Origin: Dromiciops gliroides
Taxonomy: Eukaryota; Chordata; Mammalia; Microbiotheria; Microbiotheriidae
DNA length: 64,000 nucleotides
Assembly (NCBI RefSeq): GCF_019393635.1
Contig: NC_057863.1
Span: 37,984,857 to 38,048,856, forward strand
Direction of reading: 5' to 3'
Shown here: in pieces, positions 44,595 to 55,229 of the stretch
Position numbering within the stretch: the stretch's first letter is position 1
Layout: each line of letters starts with the position of its first letter
The notes under the pieces: model-generated
What the model saw: only the letters and a program-made list of their open reading frames with translations
Database searches by the model: none
What the model was told of the DNA's origin: nothing
Position numbers and translations under genes: made by a program

Positions 44595-44930
44595 TGCAAT
44601 ATGTGCTAGGTGGCACAGTGGATAGAGTGCTGGACTTGAACAAAGGAAAACTTGAGTACAAATTTGTATACTTTTTAGCTCTATGACCCTGAACAAATCA
44701 TTTAAACCCTGCTTCAGTTTCCTCAAATCTAAAATAAGGTCTATACTGAAATTTACCTGCCATGGGAATTGTGGTGATAATGTGGGATGATATTTTTTAA
44801 GTATTTTGTAAACCTTAAAAGAATGAGAATTAAAATGACTTGTCTAGGATCTTGCATCTAAAATGATAAAAGTCGTATTTGAACTCAAGTCTTCCTGATC
44901 TAAGACAATTTTCCTATCCACGCTGCCATC
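44595..44930 (+). repeat. MIR/CORE-SINE, diverged, with a reverse-MIR scrap
   Basis: 'gctaggtggcacagtggatagagtgctgg' and 'ctctatgaccctgaacaaatc' at the left. 'aatgacttgtctaggatcttgcat' near 44835 is reverse-MIR. Confidence 0.65.
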
Positions 44931-45207
44931 TTTTCTCTCTAATATCTTATTATTCACAGAATATAAAAATGGATGGTCATTTTGGGGAGATCTTTCGAAA
45001 GTTGTGGTTATTAAATTTCTCTTAAAAATAAAAAAAATAGAAAACAAAAAAATCAGGCTTGACATGATGAGAAACAACTTAATAATTCAAGAATGTATAA
45101 TGGATTAGTTTGCATTTACAAAACAGTAGCAAATCTCCCAATCATTCTTATTTTAGCTTAATTTGGGGGGACAGGAGTCTTCAGAACTGGACATTGAAGT
45201 AGACCAC

Positions 45208-45226
45208 TACTGCCATCTGCTGGCCA
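45208..45226 (-). promoter_or_regulatory. CTCF-like motif in unique DNA
   Basis: 'tactgccatctgctggcca' agrees at about 15 of 19 positions with the reverse of the CTCF core consensus, including the key CTG and TGGCCA blocks. It is outside any repeat that I recognise. Sequence only; occupancy is unknown. Confidence 0.35.
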
Positions 45227-45298
45227 ACCAACCACATGACTCCATTCCAAAGCCTTTTTCAAAACAACCATACATTGTGGGACTGCTGAGAGGGGCCA

Positions 45299-45308
45299 CT
45301 ATAAATAG
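45299..45308 (+). promoter_or_regulatory. MEF2-like / TATA-like site
   Basis: 'ctataaatag' fits the MEF2 consensus YTAWWWWTAR and also reads as a TATA box. It lies 73 bp beyond the CTCF-like motif. Confidence 0.3.
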
Positions 45309-46737
45309 GTGATAAAGATTTTAGGATATTTATTGTAAAGACGATCATCACATTTGTATTCTTTGCACAGGGAAGACCTTGTTGAAAGTGCTTTGGAATT
45401 GATAAATGGTTACATTTGTTTACTTGAGCTCTTTATGTGAAGCAGAAAATCCTACTGGTTATGAATTTTTAAATTAAAGGAAGGTGATGGATCTACCTGT
45501 GATTGAAACAAATACCAAGAAGGCAACCTGGGGAAGGTATTCATTTTCAATACATTATGATAAGTGAGCTGGTTCACTGCCATTGCAGAAAGCTAAGAAA
45601 GTGACATACAGAATGCAGCCACACAATCAACCTGATGGTATGGACAACACATTGCCAACATTAATCAATCTCTCTCCTTTGAGGGCTTTTGAGAAAGATG
45701 AATGATAGAGAGATACCTTTTCCTCTGCTTTATTATATTCCCATGTTTCTCTCTATTTCTTCTTTCTCTCCTTTTTCTCTTGTTACATGAGACTCATGAC
45801 TTAGAGTTTCCATCCTTTCCTTCCTCATCCTCTGGGAGATCACATCAGCAGCAGCTTCAAAGTTTGGTCTTAAAACTCCCTATGTGTGTTGGGGGTAAGG
45901 GGTGGGGGCAGGAGAGACTGTTTATGAGCCTGATATAATGAAAGTCTATGTGCTGCACCTCAGGGTGCCATACTATGGGTTGCCATCTCCTGCTGGGGCC
46001 CAGTGAAAGAGGAGAATAAGAGGTGGCTCTGACTCATTACCCTCTCAAATGTGCCATTCCATGTGCGAACAGAGCCTGGTATGTTGCCTTTTCAAACTAT
46101 TCATTAGACAGAATATGGGCATGATACCAAAGCCCCATCTCCGCCCCCCTCCCAAATCAGATGAGAATACCAATGCAATTAAAGGTTATTTTTAAAAAGA
46201 AATGCTAAAGTATATATTCCTTGAGAAAATAAAGGGATATATCCTTTACTTTTATCATATTTTATCATAAATTTTTCATTTTCCCAATTCCACTCCCAGG
46301 CTATTGGCTTTAGATCACATTTCTTTCACGAGAAGGGAGAGAGGAATGAACTTTTGAAAAATGTTTAGAATTGTGCTCTGAAGTATGAAATCAGTCCAGT
46401 GAAGGGGATTGGGGAGAGGGTGTTCAAGTTTCACACTGCCAGCCTGTCCTACACAAGCTTATCCAATTTCTGAAAGACCCAAGTCTGGGAAAACACCAGT
46501 GGGGCATATCAGTCTGGCCTCAGAGACAGATCAAATGACTCATCAAGCCAGAGGACAGATGGGAGAGTAGATCAGAGAAGGGCTCTGAGGCTGCTGACAG
46601 TCAGAGAGAAATCTCCTGACTAGGGATGAAGGAGAGACCAAGTGGAAGTAAGATGGGTCTTGAAATGAGACAAGGAGAGTAGATGGGAGGAGAGCTCAGA
46701 ATCAAAAGAAATCTAAGATCTTAAAAGTAGACAGAGA

Positions 46738-46906
46738 GTCAGCTAGGTGGCACAGTGGATAAAGCACCGGCCCTGGATTCAGGAGGACCTGAGTTCAAAT
46801 CTGGCCTCAGACACTTGACACTTACTAGCTAGTGTGACCCTGGGCAAATCACTTAACCCTCATTGTCTCGTCAAAAAAAAAAAAAAAAAGAAGAAGAAGA
46901 AAAGAA
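46738..46906 (+). mobile_element. CORE-SINE with an extra base pair of AG in the core
   Basis: A full-length copy; the core reads 'tagctagtgtgaccctggg', a short duplication. The tail is A-rich with AAG units. The TSD with two mismatches is AAAAGTAGACAGAGA (46723-46737) and AAAAGTAGATGGAGA (46907-46921). Confidence 0.93.
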
Positions 46907-46984
46907 AAAAGTAGATGGAGAAAACCTAATTAAAACTTCTGAAAAACTATATTTTCAAGGAATTCTTTTCAAAACTCATCTGAA

Positions 46985-47145
46985 TTAAGTAGTGAGACAC
47001 TGTGGAGTAGGGGTAATAATATTGAACTTGGAGTTAGGATATATGATTCTCGCCCTGGTTCTACTATTAACTTGTGTGACTTTGGCCAAGACAATTATAC
47101 TCTCTGGGCCTTCTTTCTTCACTAATAAAAGAGGGGATTCTTAAG
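46985..47145 (+). repeat. MIR
   Basis: 'agacactgtggagtagggg', 'cttggagttaggata', 'ttgtgtgactttggccaagac' and 'tcactaataaaagagg'. Confidence 0.75.
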
Positions 47146-47149
47146 ATGT

Positions 47150-47280
47150 AATGAGTATGTATGTATGTGTATGTATTCATACATATATATATATGTGTGT
47201 GTGTGTGTCTGTGTATATGTATGTACATGTGATATGTGTATTATGTGTGTATATGTACATATTTGATAACTACATTTCAA
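47150..47280. repeat. TATG/TG simple repeat
   Basis: 'gtatgtatgtgtatgta', then '(tg)n' and 'tatgtgtatgtaca' words. Confidence 0.85.
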
Positions 47281-47514
47281 TATGATTGGTTTCTGTTTTA
47301 GTCCTATGTATTTTATTTTATTTAAATAATTTAAAATACTAGTTTTAAAATATCAAAAAACAAACAAAATTATACAGTAAAGAAGTCCATTGGCTTGTCT
47401 AGACTACAAAAGGGGTCTAGGACTCAAAAAGGGTTAAGAGTCTCTGGATTAGGTGACTTCTAAATGTATGACACTATGATTTTAATGTTGTGCATTTCAG
47501 GGTGATTAGAAATC

Positions 47515-47640
47515 CCTTTATATCACCCTCAGAATATAAACTCCTAGGGAATGAGGATTGTTTTACTGTCTGTTTTTGTATCTTTAGTACCAAGAACAGT
47601 GTATTTAATAAATGGCTATTGATCAATTGGCTGGCTCATT
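47515..47640 (+). repeat. L2 3' end
   Basis: 'aatataaactcctagggaatgagg', 'gtatctttagtaccaagaac' and 'aataaatggctattgatc'. Confidence 0.78.
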
Positions 47641-47649
47641 AATACAGGT

Positions 47650-47829
47650 ATAGGGCATGATGCTATGGAAATAGCAGTACATTTAGAGACAGAGGACCCA
47701 AGTGCCAATTCTAGGGCTGCCATTTTCTACCTCTGTGACTATAGGCAAGACATTGAGCCTCTCTAAACATCAGTTTTCCAGTGGTAAAATCAGGCTTTTG
47801 GGTGAAATGACCTGGTCCTTTTCAGCTCT
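47650..47829 (+). repeat. MIR
   Basis: 'cagtacatttagagacagaggaccc', 'ctctgtgactataggcaagac' and 'tttccagtggtaaaatc'. Confidence 0.75.
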
Positions 47830-47842
47830 AAATCAATGACCC

Positions 47843-47991
47843 AGTTACCAATATGGTCATGTTTTACATAATTGCACATGCATAACCTGTATCTGTTTGC
47901 TTACCACCTCAGGGAGGGGCAAAGGTGGGAAGGGAAAGGATTTGGAATTCAAAAATTTAAATAAAAATGTTTATTAAAAAAAAATCAATGA
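47843..47991 (+). mobile_element. very short L1 3' end
   Basis: About 150 bp of L1 3'UTR ('acataattgcacatgcataacctgtatc', 'gcttaccacctcagggaggg', 'ggaattcaaaa') with a poly(A) tail. The 13-bp TSD with one mismatch is AAATCAATGACCC (47830-47842) and AAATCAATGATCC (47992-48004). Confidence 0.88.
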
Positions 47992-48089
47992 TCCCCATGA
48001 AGGCCATTCTAGCTTTAAATTCTATAGCTTAGGCCCAGCCCCAAACCACTCAAACAATAGCTTTGTATAATAATGACAGCTAGAATTCA

Positions 48090-48530
48090 TATGGCATTTT
48101 AAGGTTTATAAAGGGCTATTATGATAAGAATAATAGCTAATATTTACATAGTGCTTACTATGCTCCAGGTACTGTGTTAAGTACTGTACAATTATTATCT
48201 CATTTGATCCTCACAACAACACTGGGAGGTAGATGGTATCATTACTGCCATTTTACAGATGAAGAAAGTGGACCTGGTACCTTTAGTATAGCCTCTTAGA
48301 TGAAGAGTTTGAGAAATCATAGAGACCATGTAATGCAGCATTGATGAAAGACCTACTATGTGATGGGTCTGTGATTTTATTATTGAGAACATTCCATACC
48401 TTAGTAAAACCTGAAGGAATCGCCTGAGGTTCAAAGGTAAACCAACTTGTTTATAAGAAATATAGCTATTGAGTGTCAGAAGTGGGATTTGAACCCAATC
48501 TTGTCTCTAGGTTCAGCACTGTTTCTATTA
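48090..48530 (-). repeat. MIR, antisense, with a gap
   Basis: 'aatagctaatatttacatagtgcttacta' and 'ctgccattttacagatgaag' (48128-48270), then a MIR-less block, then 'ttgagtgtcagaagtgggatttgaacccaat' (48468-48500). The middle may be another old insertion. Confidence 0.65.
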
Positions 48531-48534
48531 TCTC

Positions 48535-48971
48535 TGTGAGAAACTAATTATTAATAATGGATTTCTTGGGGTACCTAGAGATCAGTTTCTCAGGCCTTTC
48601 TCCTCCCTCCGCCTCCAGAAAATCTAGTTCTCCTATAGAAACTTTATCAAATCTCATTTGGGACAAACCCAAGGGAACAAAAGAAATGGAGATCAAATCT
48701 TTTGTCTAGATCAGTGACCACACCTATATAATGGATTTTGCCTTGAGCAATTTCAGTGAGGGTCTTTTGTATTCTTTTCCCTGATGTCATCTCTAGAGTT
48801 CATTTTAATGTAGATCACCTTCAAATCATGTAAACCAATGGAATTGAATGATGGTAACCAATTAACTTTGATCAATGTATAATGACCTGCCCCTATCAAA
48901 AGAGGATAAAATCCTTTAGAAGAGGCCATGAAGAGCCTTTGTTTTGGGTTTTTTTTTTGGCGGGGGGCAGT

Positions 48972-49025
<54 letters not shown>

Positions 49026-49270
49026 GGTCAGCATGTGTCTTCCTGGGGTCTTCTATTCTAGGACTTCTGGGTATTCTGAAGTTCTCTCCCTGCTTTCTCT
49101 ACCACTCAGCTGGACACTATGATGTGTCAGAGAGATATGTGGCCATTCCTTTACTGGTATAATATTAAAATAATAATAATGTTTACCCAAAACTCATGTA
49201 AATAGAAATAACAATAGTGAATTAATTTTAAAAAACACATCTCAAGCTACCTCAGATTGACTATTATACT
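48535..49270 (+). mobile_element. LTR, same family as 62931-63529
   Basis: Begins TGTGAGAAA. It shares with the 62.9-kb copy 'attaataatg', 'tttaatgtagatca..caatggaattgaatgatgg', 'gacctgcccctatcaaaagaggataaaatcc' and the AT-rich 3' part ('aataataatgtttacccaaaactc'). The right end is estimated, since the two copies diverge most there. It holds a (CT)n expansion. Confidence 0.65.
48974..49022. repeat. (CT)n microsatellite inside the LTR
   Basis: 49 bp of CT. The related LTR copy at 63235-63310 has only short pyrimidine runs at this position. Confidence 0.95.
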
Positions 49271-49385
49271 GTTCTAATATAGGCCACAGTCCCCTCCCCT
49301 CTGTATGACTGTATGAGCAGTCAATAGTGAGTTTTCCCCTCTCACCCTCACCTGCCCCCTCCCACCACATTTTTTAGTGCATTTT

Positions 49386-49530
49386 GTTTGTTTGGTTGGT
49401 TTTTGGTTTTTTGCAGGCAATGGGGGTTAAGTGACTTGCCCAGGGTCACACAGCTAGTAAGTGTCAAGTGAACTCAGGTCCTTCTGACTCCAGGGCCGGT
49501 GCTTTAAACACTGCACCATCTAGCTGCCCC
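49386..49530 (-). mobile_element. CORE-SINE, minus strand, internally deleted
   Basis: Lacks the 'tctgaggccggatttg' segment between 'agtgtcaagtg' and 'aactcaggtcc'. The perfect 15-bp TSD is TTTTTAGTGCATTTT at 49371-49385 and 49531-49545. Confidence 0.94.
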
Positions 49531-49559
49531 TTTTTAGTGCATTTTTACATTGGAGAGGT

Positions 49560-49665
49560 ACAATAGTAATATTACAGATAGAGAGCCAGCCTCTGAACCA
49601 GGAGGAGCTAGGTTCAAGTCCAGCCTAAGCTCATAAACATGCTTTGACTCTGGGCAAGTCTCTTG
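49560..49665 (+). repeat. MIR/CORE fragment
   Basis: 'agatagagagccagcctctgaaccaggagg' and 'ttgactctgggcaagtctcttgatctg'. Confidence 0.65.
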
Positions 49666-49809
49666 ATCTGTCAGTGCCCCAGGCAATTTTCAACTACAGG
49701 TTGCAAAATAGTTGTTTATTTTTAGTGCTGGAGAGCCTTTCCTCATTGGTAGTGCCTCACACTGATGAAAACACAGTTTTGAACCCAAACAACAACATTT
49801 GGCTTATTT

Positions 49810-50098
49810 GGGGCCAGCCAGGTGATACAGTGGATAGCTCACTAGGCTTGGAATCAGGAAGACTCATCTTCCTAAATTCAAATCTGGTCTCAGACACTTT
49901 CTAGCTATTTGACCCTGGGCAGGTCACTTCACCCTGGGCAGGTCACTTCACCCTGGGCAAGTCACTTCACCCTGCTTGCCTCAGTTTCCTCATTTGTCAA
50001 ATGAGCTGGAAAAGGAAATGGCAAACCTCTCCAGTATCTTTGCCAAGAAAATCCCAAATGGGGTCACAAAGAGTTGAACATAACTGAAAAATGACTGG
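49810..50098 (+). mobile_element. CORE-SINE with RTE tail, internal triplication
   Basis: The head 'ggggccagccaggtgatacag' and a CORE are joined to the RTE-like 3' part ('gaaatggcaaacctctccag', 'ggggtcacaaagagttgaacataactg'). The TSD with one mismatch is TTGGCTTATTT (49799-49809) and TTGGTTTATTT (50099-50109). Confidence 0.88.
49912..49968. repeat. 3 x 19-bp tandem repeat within a SINE core
   Basis: The unit 'accctgggcaggtcacttc' occurs three times in tandem (49912, 49931, 49950; the third has one A for G). Other family members have one unit. Confidence 0.97.
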
Positions 50099-50224
50099 TT
50101 GGTTTATTTTATTACTATTAAAATCTATTCCTCCTTTCAAAGGGCTTTAATATTAGAGTGTTCATACCAATGAAGTATTTATCTGGATAGATAAATAGAT
50201 GACAAATAGATGATTGTTAGATGG

Positions 50225-50340
50225 AGGATTTATTAAGCATTTATTATATTCCAGATACTAGGTTAAATGCAGATACATATAGAAGCTATCCTTAAGTTCA
50301 TTACATTCTAGTGGGGGGGGGGGGGGAAACACACAAAGAG
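50225..50340 (-). repeat. L2 3' end, antisense
   Basis: 'atttattaagcatttattatattccagatactaggt' and 'cattacattctagtggggg'. A G-run follows. Confidence 0.72.
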
Positions 50341-50499
50341 CACTGGAAAGGGGATCTGAGAAAGAGGGGAGAGGTTGCCAGCAGGGAAGCATATTGGCTT
50401 GTGTACTTTGATCATTGATACAGAATCGTAATCTCTCTATAACTTTGTAAATGCTTTTCACATGTTCTCATGCTGAGATGCCACCAATCCACAGTCTCT

Positions 50500-50960
50500 C
50501 TGGTGATTTTAGTAGTCTGGTCCTCAGATGACAGGCTTAGAGACCTTTGCTACACCCTCCCTCCAAACCTTTGTCCAGCCCGGTCACAACAGTCAAGTCT
50601 GCACTTTTCTGAGATTCTAGTATTCAGTGCAATAGTCCCCAGCCCAGTACTGACCTCCGCAGAGCACTGCTGCACCTGACTTGGAGAACGGTGCTGAAGC
50701 ATCCCCAACTGTGCTTTGAATGTCCCCCTCTAACCAGCTGTGAATTTGTCTAAAAGAAGGGTGGTCCAGCAAAAGCTTCTTAGCAGTGTCAACCTGAACT
50801 TCTCTATGAGCCTTGATGATGTTCAGACAGATTTCATCTCTTGCTTCCCCTTTATCTACATGACAGGTCACTTTATCAAAGAACAAAATTCAATTGGCCT
50901 GGCATCTTCACAAAGCCAGGATGGTCACTACCCAGTACTTCAACTTTTCTTGGTAGTTGT
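50500..50960 (-). mobile_element. CR1/L3-like LINE, antisense, RT region
   Basis: The minus-strand frame at 50617-50886 contains 'FFDKVTCHVDKGEARD', very like the CR1/L3 reverse-transcriptase segment upstream of the 'YLDFSKAFD' motif. That motif is degraded here ('CLNIIKAH'), so it is inactive. Confidence 0.62.
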
Positions 50961-51009
50961 GAATGGGTTTTTGATGAGTCCTAGTAGCTCAGTACTGGAG
51001 TTAAGTTGA

Positions 51010-51230
51010 CTTTATAAGGGACAAGAACGGCCCTTCTCTCCAAGGTAATATTCCATCTACTCTATGTGTATCTTGTATTTATCTACCATTTGCATTTTGT
51101 CTTCTCCATTATAATATGAGCTCCTTGAGGTCAGAAACCACTTTTTTCTTAGGTTTTTATTTGTGTTCCTAGTGCTAAGCACAGCTTCTGGCATAGAGTA
51201 AGTGCTTATAAAATGCTTGTCAACTGATCC
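51010..51230 (+). repeat. L2 3' end
   Basis: 'ctccattataatatgagctccttgaggtcag', 'cctagtgctaagcacagcttctggcatagagtaag'. Confidence 0.82.
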
Positions 51231-51337
51231 TGTTTTCTCCTCCCCTTTGGAAATAATATTTCCCTCTGCTTTGTTCCTGGGACTTCTTATGTTCTTTAAC
51301 AGCTCTTAGAACCAAAGTGAGTATAAGAGTAATTCAT

Positions 51338-51498
51338 GGGGTAGCTAAGCGGCACAGTGGATAAAGCACTGCCCCTGGATTCAGGAGGACCTGAGTTCAA
51401 ATACGGCCTCATACACTTGACACTTACTAGCTGTGTGACCCTGGGCAAGTCACTTAACCCTCATTGCACTGCCAAAAAAAAAAAAGAAGAAGAAGAAT
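51338..51498 (+). mobile_element. CORE-SINE
   Basis: A full-length copy with a tail of A plus AAG units. The TSD AGTAATTCAT occurs at 51328-51337 and 51499-51508. It sits between two L2 pieces in the same orientation. Confidence 0.92.
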
Positions 51499-51504
51499 AG
51501 TAAT

Positions 51505-51735
51505 TCATAGCCTCCAATTCCTCATCACTCATTCCTTGCCCCCTCTCTTGTAATCTGCCTTTCGAGTCCACCCTACTACTCAAATCATTCTCTGCAAAGA
51601 TGCCATGCTCTCTTGTTCACTAACCCTAATGGCTCTTTTCAGTCCTCCGGCTTGACCTCTCTGTTGCTTTCGATACTAAAAGCCTTCTGGTTACTCTTGG
51701 CTTCTATGGTATGAAAGATTTTTCCTGTATTAAAA
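51505..51735 (+). mobile_element. L2 RT-region fragment
   Basis: 'ctcttttcagtcctccggcttgacctctctgttgctttcgatac' type text is the L2 segment encoding the LDLSAAFDT motif, with mutations. Confidence 0.72.
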
Positions 51736-51825
51736 CTTTCCTGATCCCTCCACCTCCTAGTAGCACCTTTGCAACCTCAGACCAGGCTTGAGATGAGAAC
51801 AAAATAGCACATAAATAGAAAGAAC

Positions 51826-52045
51826 ATTCCCTTTTATTCTGATTCTTCTTTCACAAGCATGACTAATGCAGAAATATGTTTAATGTGATTGTACATATAT
51901 AACCTATATCCGATGGCTTGCTGTCTTGGGGAGGGGGGGAGAGGAAGGAGGGAGGGAGAAAAATTTGGAACTAGAAATCTTATAAAAACAAATGTTGAAA
52001 ACTATCTCTACATGTAACTAGAAAATAATAAAATGCTTTTGGGAT
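51826..52045 (+). mobile_element. short L1 3' end
   Basis: 'ctgattcttctttcacaagcatgactaatg', 'aacctatatccgatggcttgctgtcttgggg' and 'gggagggagaaaaatttgg', ending in an A-rich tail. Same 3'UTR family as the L1 at 3266. Confidence 0.85.
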
Positions 52046-52154
52046 TAAAAAAATAAACTTTATTTGGTCTCCTTGTTATAATAGATGATTTACATCAAAA
52101 AGAAAAAAAAGAAAAAATAGAAAGAGCAAGGCTTAATTCAATAATCACTGTATT

Positions 52155-52262
52155 CCTAACAATGTTTTAATAACACAGAATACAATTAAAAGCAAGCAAG
52201 ACAGTCTTTACCCTCAAAACTTATGTTCTAATGCAAGAAAACACATAAAGGGGATCTAGAAA
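52155..52262 (-). repeat. L2 3' end, antisense
   Basis: 'agacagtctttaccctcaaaacttatgttctaatg' matches the antisense L2 terminus. Confidence 0.6.
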
Positions 52263-52862
52263 TCTGGGGTATTCTATGCATGTGGCAGCATGGTTTGGAA
52301 ACAGTGAGTAGGAAGTGGAGCAGATGCCTGGATCTGGGCAACATGAGAGTAAAGCTTACCTATCCAACATGTCCGTGGGCAATTGACCAACACAGGTCTC
52401 TATTGAATCTCTTCTGCTTCATATAGCCAAGCTTTTGCCATCACCATTGCTGAATTATCATCTGGGTCCCATCACATAAGTGTGAGTGCTTGGCAAGGTT
52501 CCTCTACGGGCCTTTTATGTCTCTGGACTTGGTGATCACTTACACTCCCATGAGCTCAAAGAGCATATTCCCAAAATAGAGTTCCACATCTGAAGGTTAC
52601 GGGTTCAGTGCCCCCCAAATTTGGAAAGTCCTCATAAATATTTTTGGCCCTCCCTTCATACTAGAGAAGGAATCTGATTTTTTTTTCTTTTTCTTTTATG
52701 GGGCATTTACAATGCCTTATTGTAAAATTTGGATTAAGTATTTGGTCATAGGCTATATGTAGGTCAACGTTAAGTAAAAATACTAGCCTTTGTGCATTCT
52801 CTGCTAACTTTCTTGTTCTTTTTGCAAACATTAACTTTTGACTTATTTTAACTTTAAAAAAT
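52263..52862. other. unassigned, possible L2 scrap
   Basis: 'cttggtgatcacttacactcccatgagctc' near 52528 resembles the L2 RT segment. The remainder is not assignable and no gene is seen. Confidence 0.4.
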
Positions 52863-52870
52863 AAATTGTG

Positions 52871-53011
52871 AAGGGGCAGCTAGGTGGCACAGTGGATAAA
52901 ACACTGGCCCTGGATTCAGGAGCACCTGAGTTCAAATCTGACCTCAGACACCTGACATTTACTAGCTGTGTGACCCTGGGCAAATCACTTAACCCTCATT
53001 GCCCCACCAAA
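52871..53011 (+). mobile_element. CORE-SINE
   Basis: A full-length copy with a very short A tail. The short TSD AAATTGTG occurs at 52863-52870 and 53012-53019. Confidence 0.9.
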
Positions 53012-53269
53012 AAATTGTGTGCACTTATAGTATTGATAGATAAATATATTGACATTATATAATACCATACATATATTTTATGCACTTTAGAGTTTCTAAA
53101 CTTTTTCTTTGCCTTTGTGTCTTGTCTGCAGCTTCCACAAAACTCTCTCAAAATTTCCATTTGATTTCTTATGCCAAGACATGAGATATCAAAACCCCAA
53201 TGGGAAAAGTTGCAATGTGGAAGGTATAATAGTACAAACTTTATTTTAAAAATGAATCTCACATGGTCA

Positions 53270-54395
53270 ACTGATTGTGCAAAATCTCTACTTGGAGGTT
53301 CTATCACTATCTCAGTCTCAACATACCCTAATACTTCAATCAATGGTGAGGGTACCACCATCCATTTAGTTACAGAGGTACACAATCTTCAAGTCATCAT
53401 TGAACCTTCATTCTGATTCATCCCATATCCAGTGAATTATCAAGTCTTGTTTTAATACCTACACAACATGTTTTGCATCTATAAATTTCTTTATACTCAT
53501 ATGATCACTATTCTATTTAAAGCAGGTAGGCAGTATAGTGGATAGAGCACTGGCTCTGGAGTCAGGAGGACCTGAGTTTGAATCTCACCCCAGATACTTA
53601 ATAATTATATGACCATGGGTAAGTCACTTAACCCAAATTGCCTTAAACATCCAGGGCCTTCTCCAGTCATCCTGATGTATATCTTGCCACTTGATCCAGA
53701 TGGCTCTGGAGGAGAGTGAGGGTGGTGACCTTACACAGCCCTCCCTCCCTTAAATCAAATTAAATGAAAGTCATGACATCACCCCATCCTCTTTGAGAAT
53801 GAAGAACCAATGACAACAGCTTGAGGACTGCATAACCTTTTTCTAGGACTTTTAAAAATAACCCCCAATAGCTTCCATGTCTCTTTTCTCTCAAATCCAT
53901 GCCAAATTTGAACATGCCACTGTGCCTCTGTAAAACCTTCTTTGTCTCTCTATTGCTAAAGGATAAACCTCAAATGCCCCAATATTACATTTAATTCCCT
54001 CCATAGTCTGCCTTTAATCTCTCTTTTCAGACTGATTTCATAGTTTTCTTTTCTAAGAACTCTACATTCCAGCCAAATTGTCCTGCCAGCTGTCCCCTAA
54101 AGTCTATAGCCAATTTCTTCCCATCACATCTGGTTCTGCTCTCTGGGGACAAACTGAATAAGTCATCTGCATCAAGCTGTCCTTCCTGTTTGGAATGCAC
54201 TCCCTCTTCTCTTTCCCCTCTAATAAGTGTAGCCTTCCTTCTAGGCTCTTCTCAAATTCCATACCCTCTGAAGCTTTCTCCCATGCCCTGTGTATTGTTG
54301 GTCTCTTTTCTCAAATGACTCTGTACTTATTTCTGTATGTACACAGTAGAATGGAAGCTCTCTGAGGACAGGCATTTTTTATTTGTTCAGTCACA
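53270..54395 (+). mobile_element. L2 LINE, sense, split by a composite SINE
   Basis: The left part ('aatggtgagggtaccaccatccatttagtta', 'atcttcaagtcatcattgaacc') is the L2 segment after the RT. The right part (from 53830; 'actctacattccagccaaattg', 'tttggaatgcactccctc', 'agtagaatggaagctctctgagg') continues to the 3' end. It is inactive. Confidence 0.78.
53519..53822 (+). mobile_element. CORE-SINE with a second, distinct 3' tail
   Basis: The head 'gcagtatagtggatagagcactggctctgg' is joined after 'ttgccttaaacatccagggcc' to a roughly 170-bp tail ('tggctctggaggagagtgag', 'gagaatgaagaaccaatgac') unlike both the L1-type and BovB-like tails of the other SINEs here. I recall the tail as a recurrent marsupial SINE form. 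Confidence 0.65.
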
Positions 54396-54399
54396 GCAT

Positions 54400-54520
54400 G
54401 ATGGTGTACCTGGAGAACAGGTTTTGGAGTCAGGAAACCCTGGATTGAAGTCTTACCTATGATGGAGACAAGCTGTGTGACCCTGAACAAGTCACATAAT
54501 CTCAGGGATATGGGAAAGAC
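54400..54520 (+). repeat. MIR
   Basis: 'agcatgatggtgtacctggagaac', 'ttttggagtcaggaaaccctgg' and 'agctgtgtgaccctgaacaagtc'. Confidence 0.75.
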
Positions 54521-54985
54521 CCTAAGATTATTATGAGTTGCTTAAGAATTGTTGATTTGCCTCAGTTGAGTTTCTATGCTGGGAGTTATTTGCACATATA
54601 AAATCAAGGTATATAAAAATGTTTCAAAAAAGAATTATGCAGGAGTATTAATGTAAAGAATGGTATAAGAGTTATTTAGGAGTATAAAAAAATAGCCAAT
54701 CACATGTCAAGAGTTCAGAATAATCAATGGATAATCCACATGCTCCATTGGTATCCATGGGAAGTGAAGAAAGCTAAAGAAAGGCCTGCAGCTTATTGCA
54801 TAGATCCTGAAAAAAGATTTATAAGTGAACATGGACAAGAGTTTCATGGGATAAGAAAGCAGGCATAGGTTCTTATTTGTGCTTTGGGAGGGACTACCCT
54901 TATCATTGAGATCACATATCCACAAAAATTGAAAAATGTTCCCCTGATATTGCACAAATAGTAGGTGCACAGGACATCCTTTAAG
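54521..54985. other. unassigned, no gene seen
   Basis: Ordinary AT-rich sequence with no repeat or coding signature recognised. Confidence 0.35.
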
Positions 54986-55000
54986 AAATAGAATTGTCTG

Positions 55001-55139
55001 GGGCAGCTAGGTGGCACAGTAGATAGAATACTGGCCCTGGATTCAGGAGGACCTGAATTCAAATCCAGTCTCAGACACTTGACACTTACTAGCTGTGTGA
55101 CCCTGGGCAAGTCACTTAACCCCAATTGCCTCTCACCGA

Positions 55140-55214
<75 letters not shown>
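55001..55214 (+). mobile_element. CORE-SINE with (GAAA)n tail, first of a tandem pair
   Basis: The SINE body is followed by about 75 bp of (GAAA)n (from 55138). The target AAATAGAATTGTCTG (54986-55000) recurs at 55215-55229 with one change. Confidence 0.93.
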
Positions 55215-55215
<1 letters not shown>

Positions 55216-55229
55216 AATAGAATTTTCTG

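Larger units (their letters stand above)
44940..46722. other. longest low-repeat island in the window
   Basis: I recognise no transposon over about 1.8 kb. It contains the CTCF-like site at 45208 and the MEF2/TATA-like site at 45299. Less repetitive text such as 'gtgagctggttcactgccattgcag' and 'cacaatcaacctgatgg' lies between 45400 and 45680. No convincing coding frame: the 45702-45938 frame is Ser/Leu-rich low complexity. Confidence 0.45.

Noticed and set aside
49912..49968. 19-bp direct repeats considered as a small array or protein-binding iterons
   Set aside because: The unit is the SINE CORE itself, triplicated once; no spacers and no other copies.
50617..50886. Minus-strand 89-codon frame as a host gene
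   Set aside because: The 'FFDKVTCHVDKGEARD' segment identifies it as a CR1/L3 RT remnant with a degraded catalytic region.
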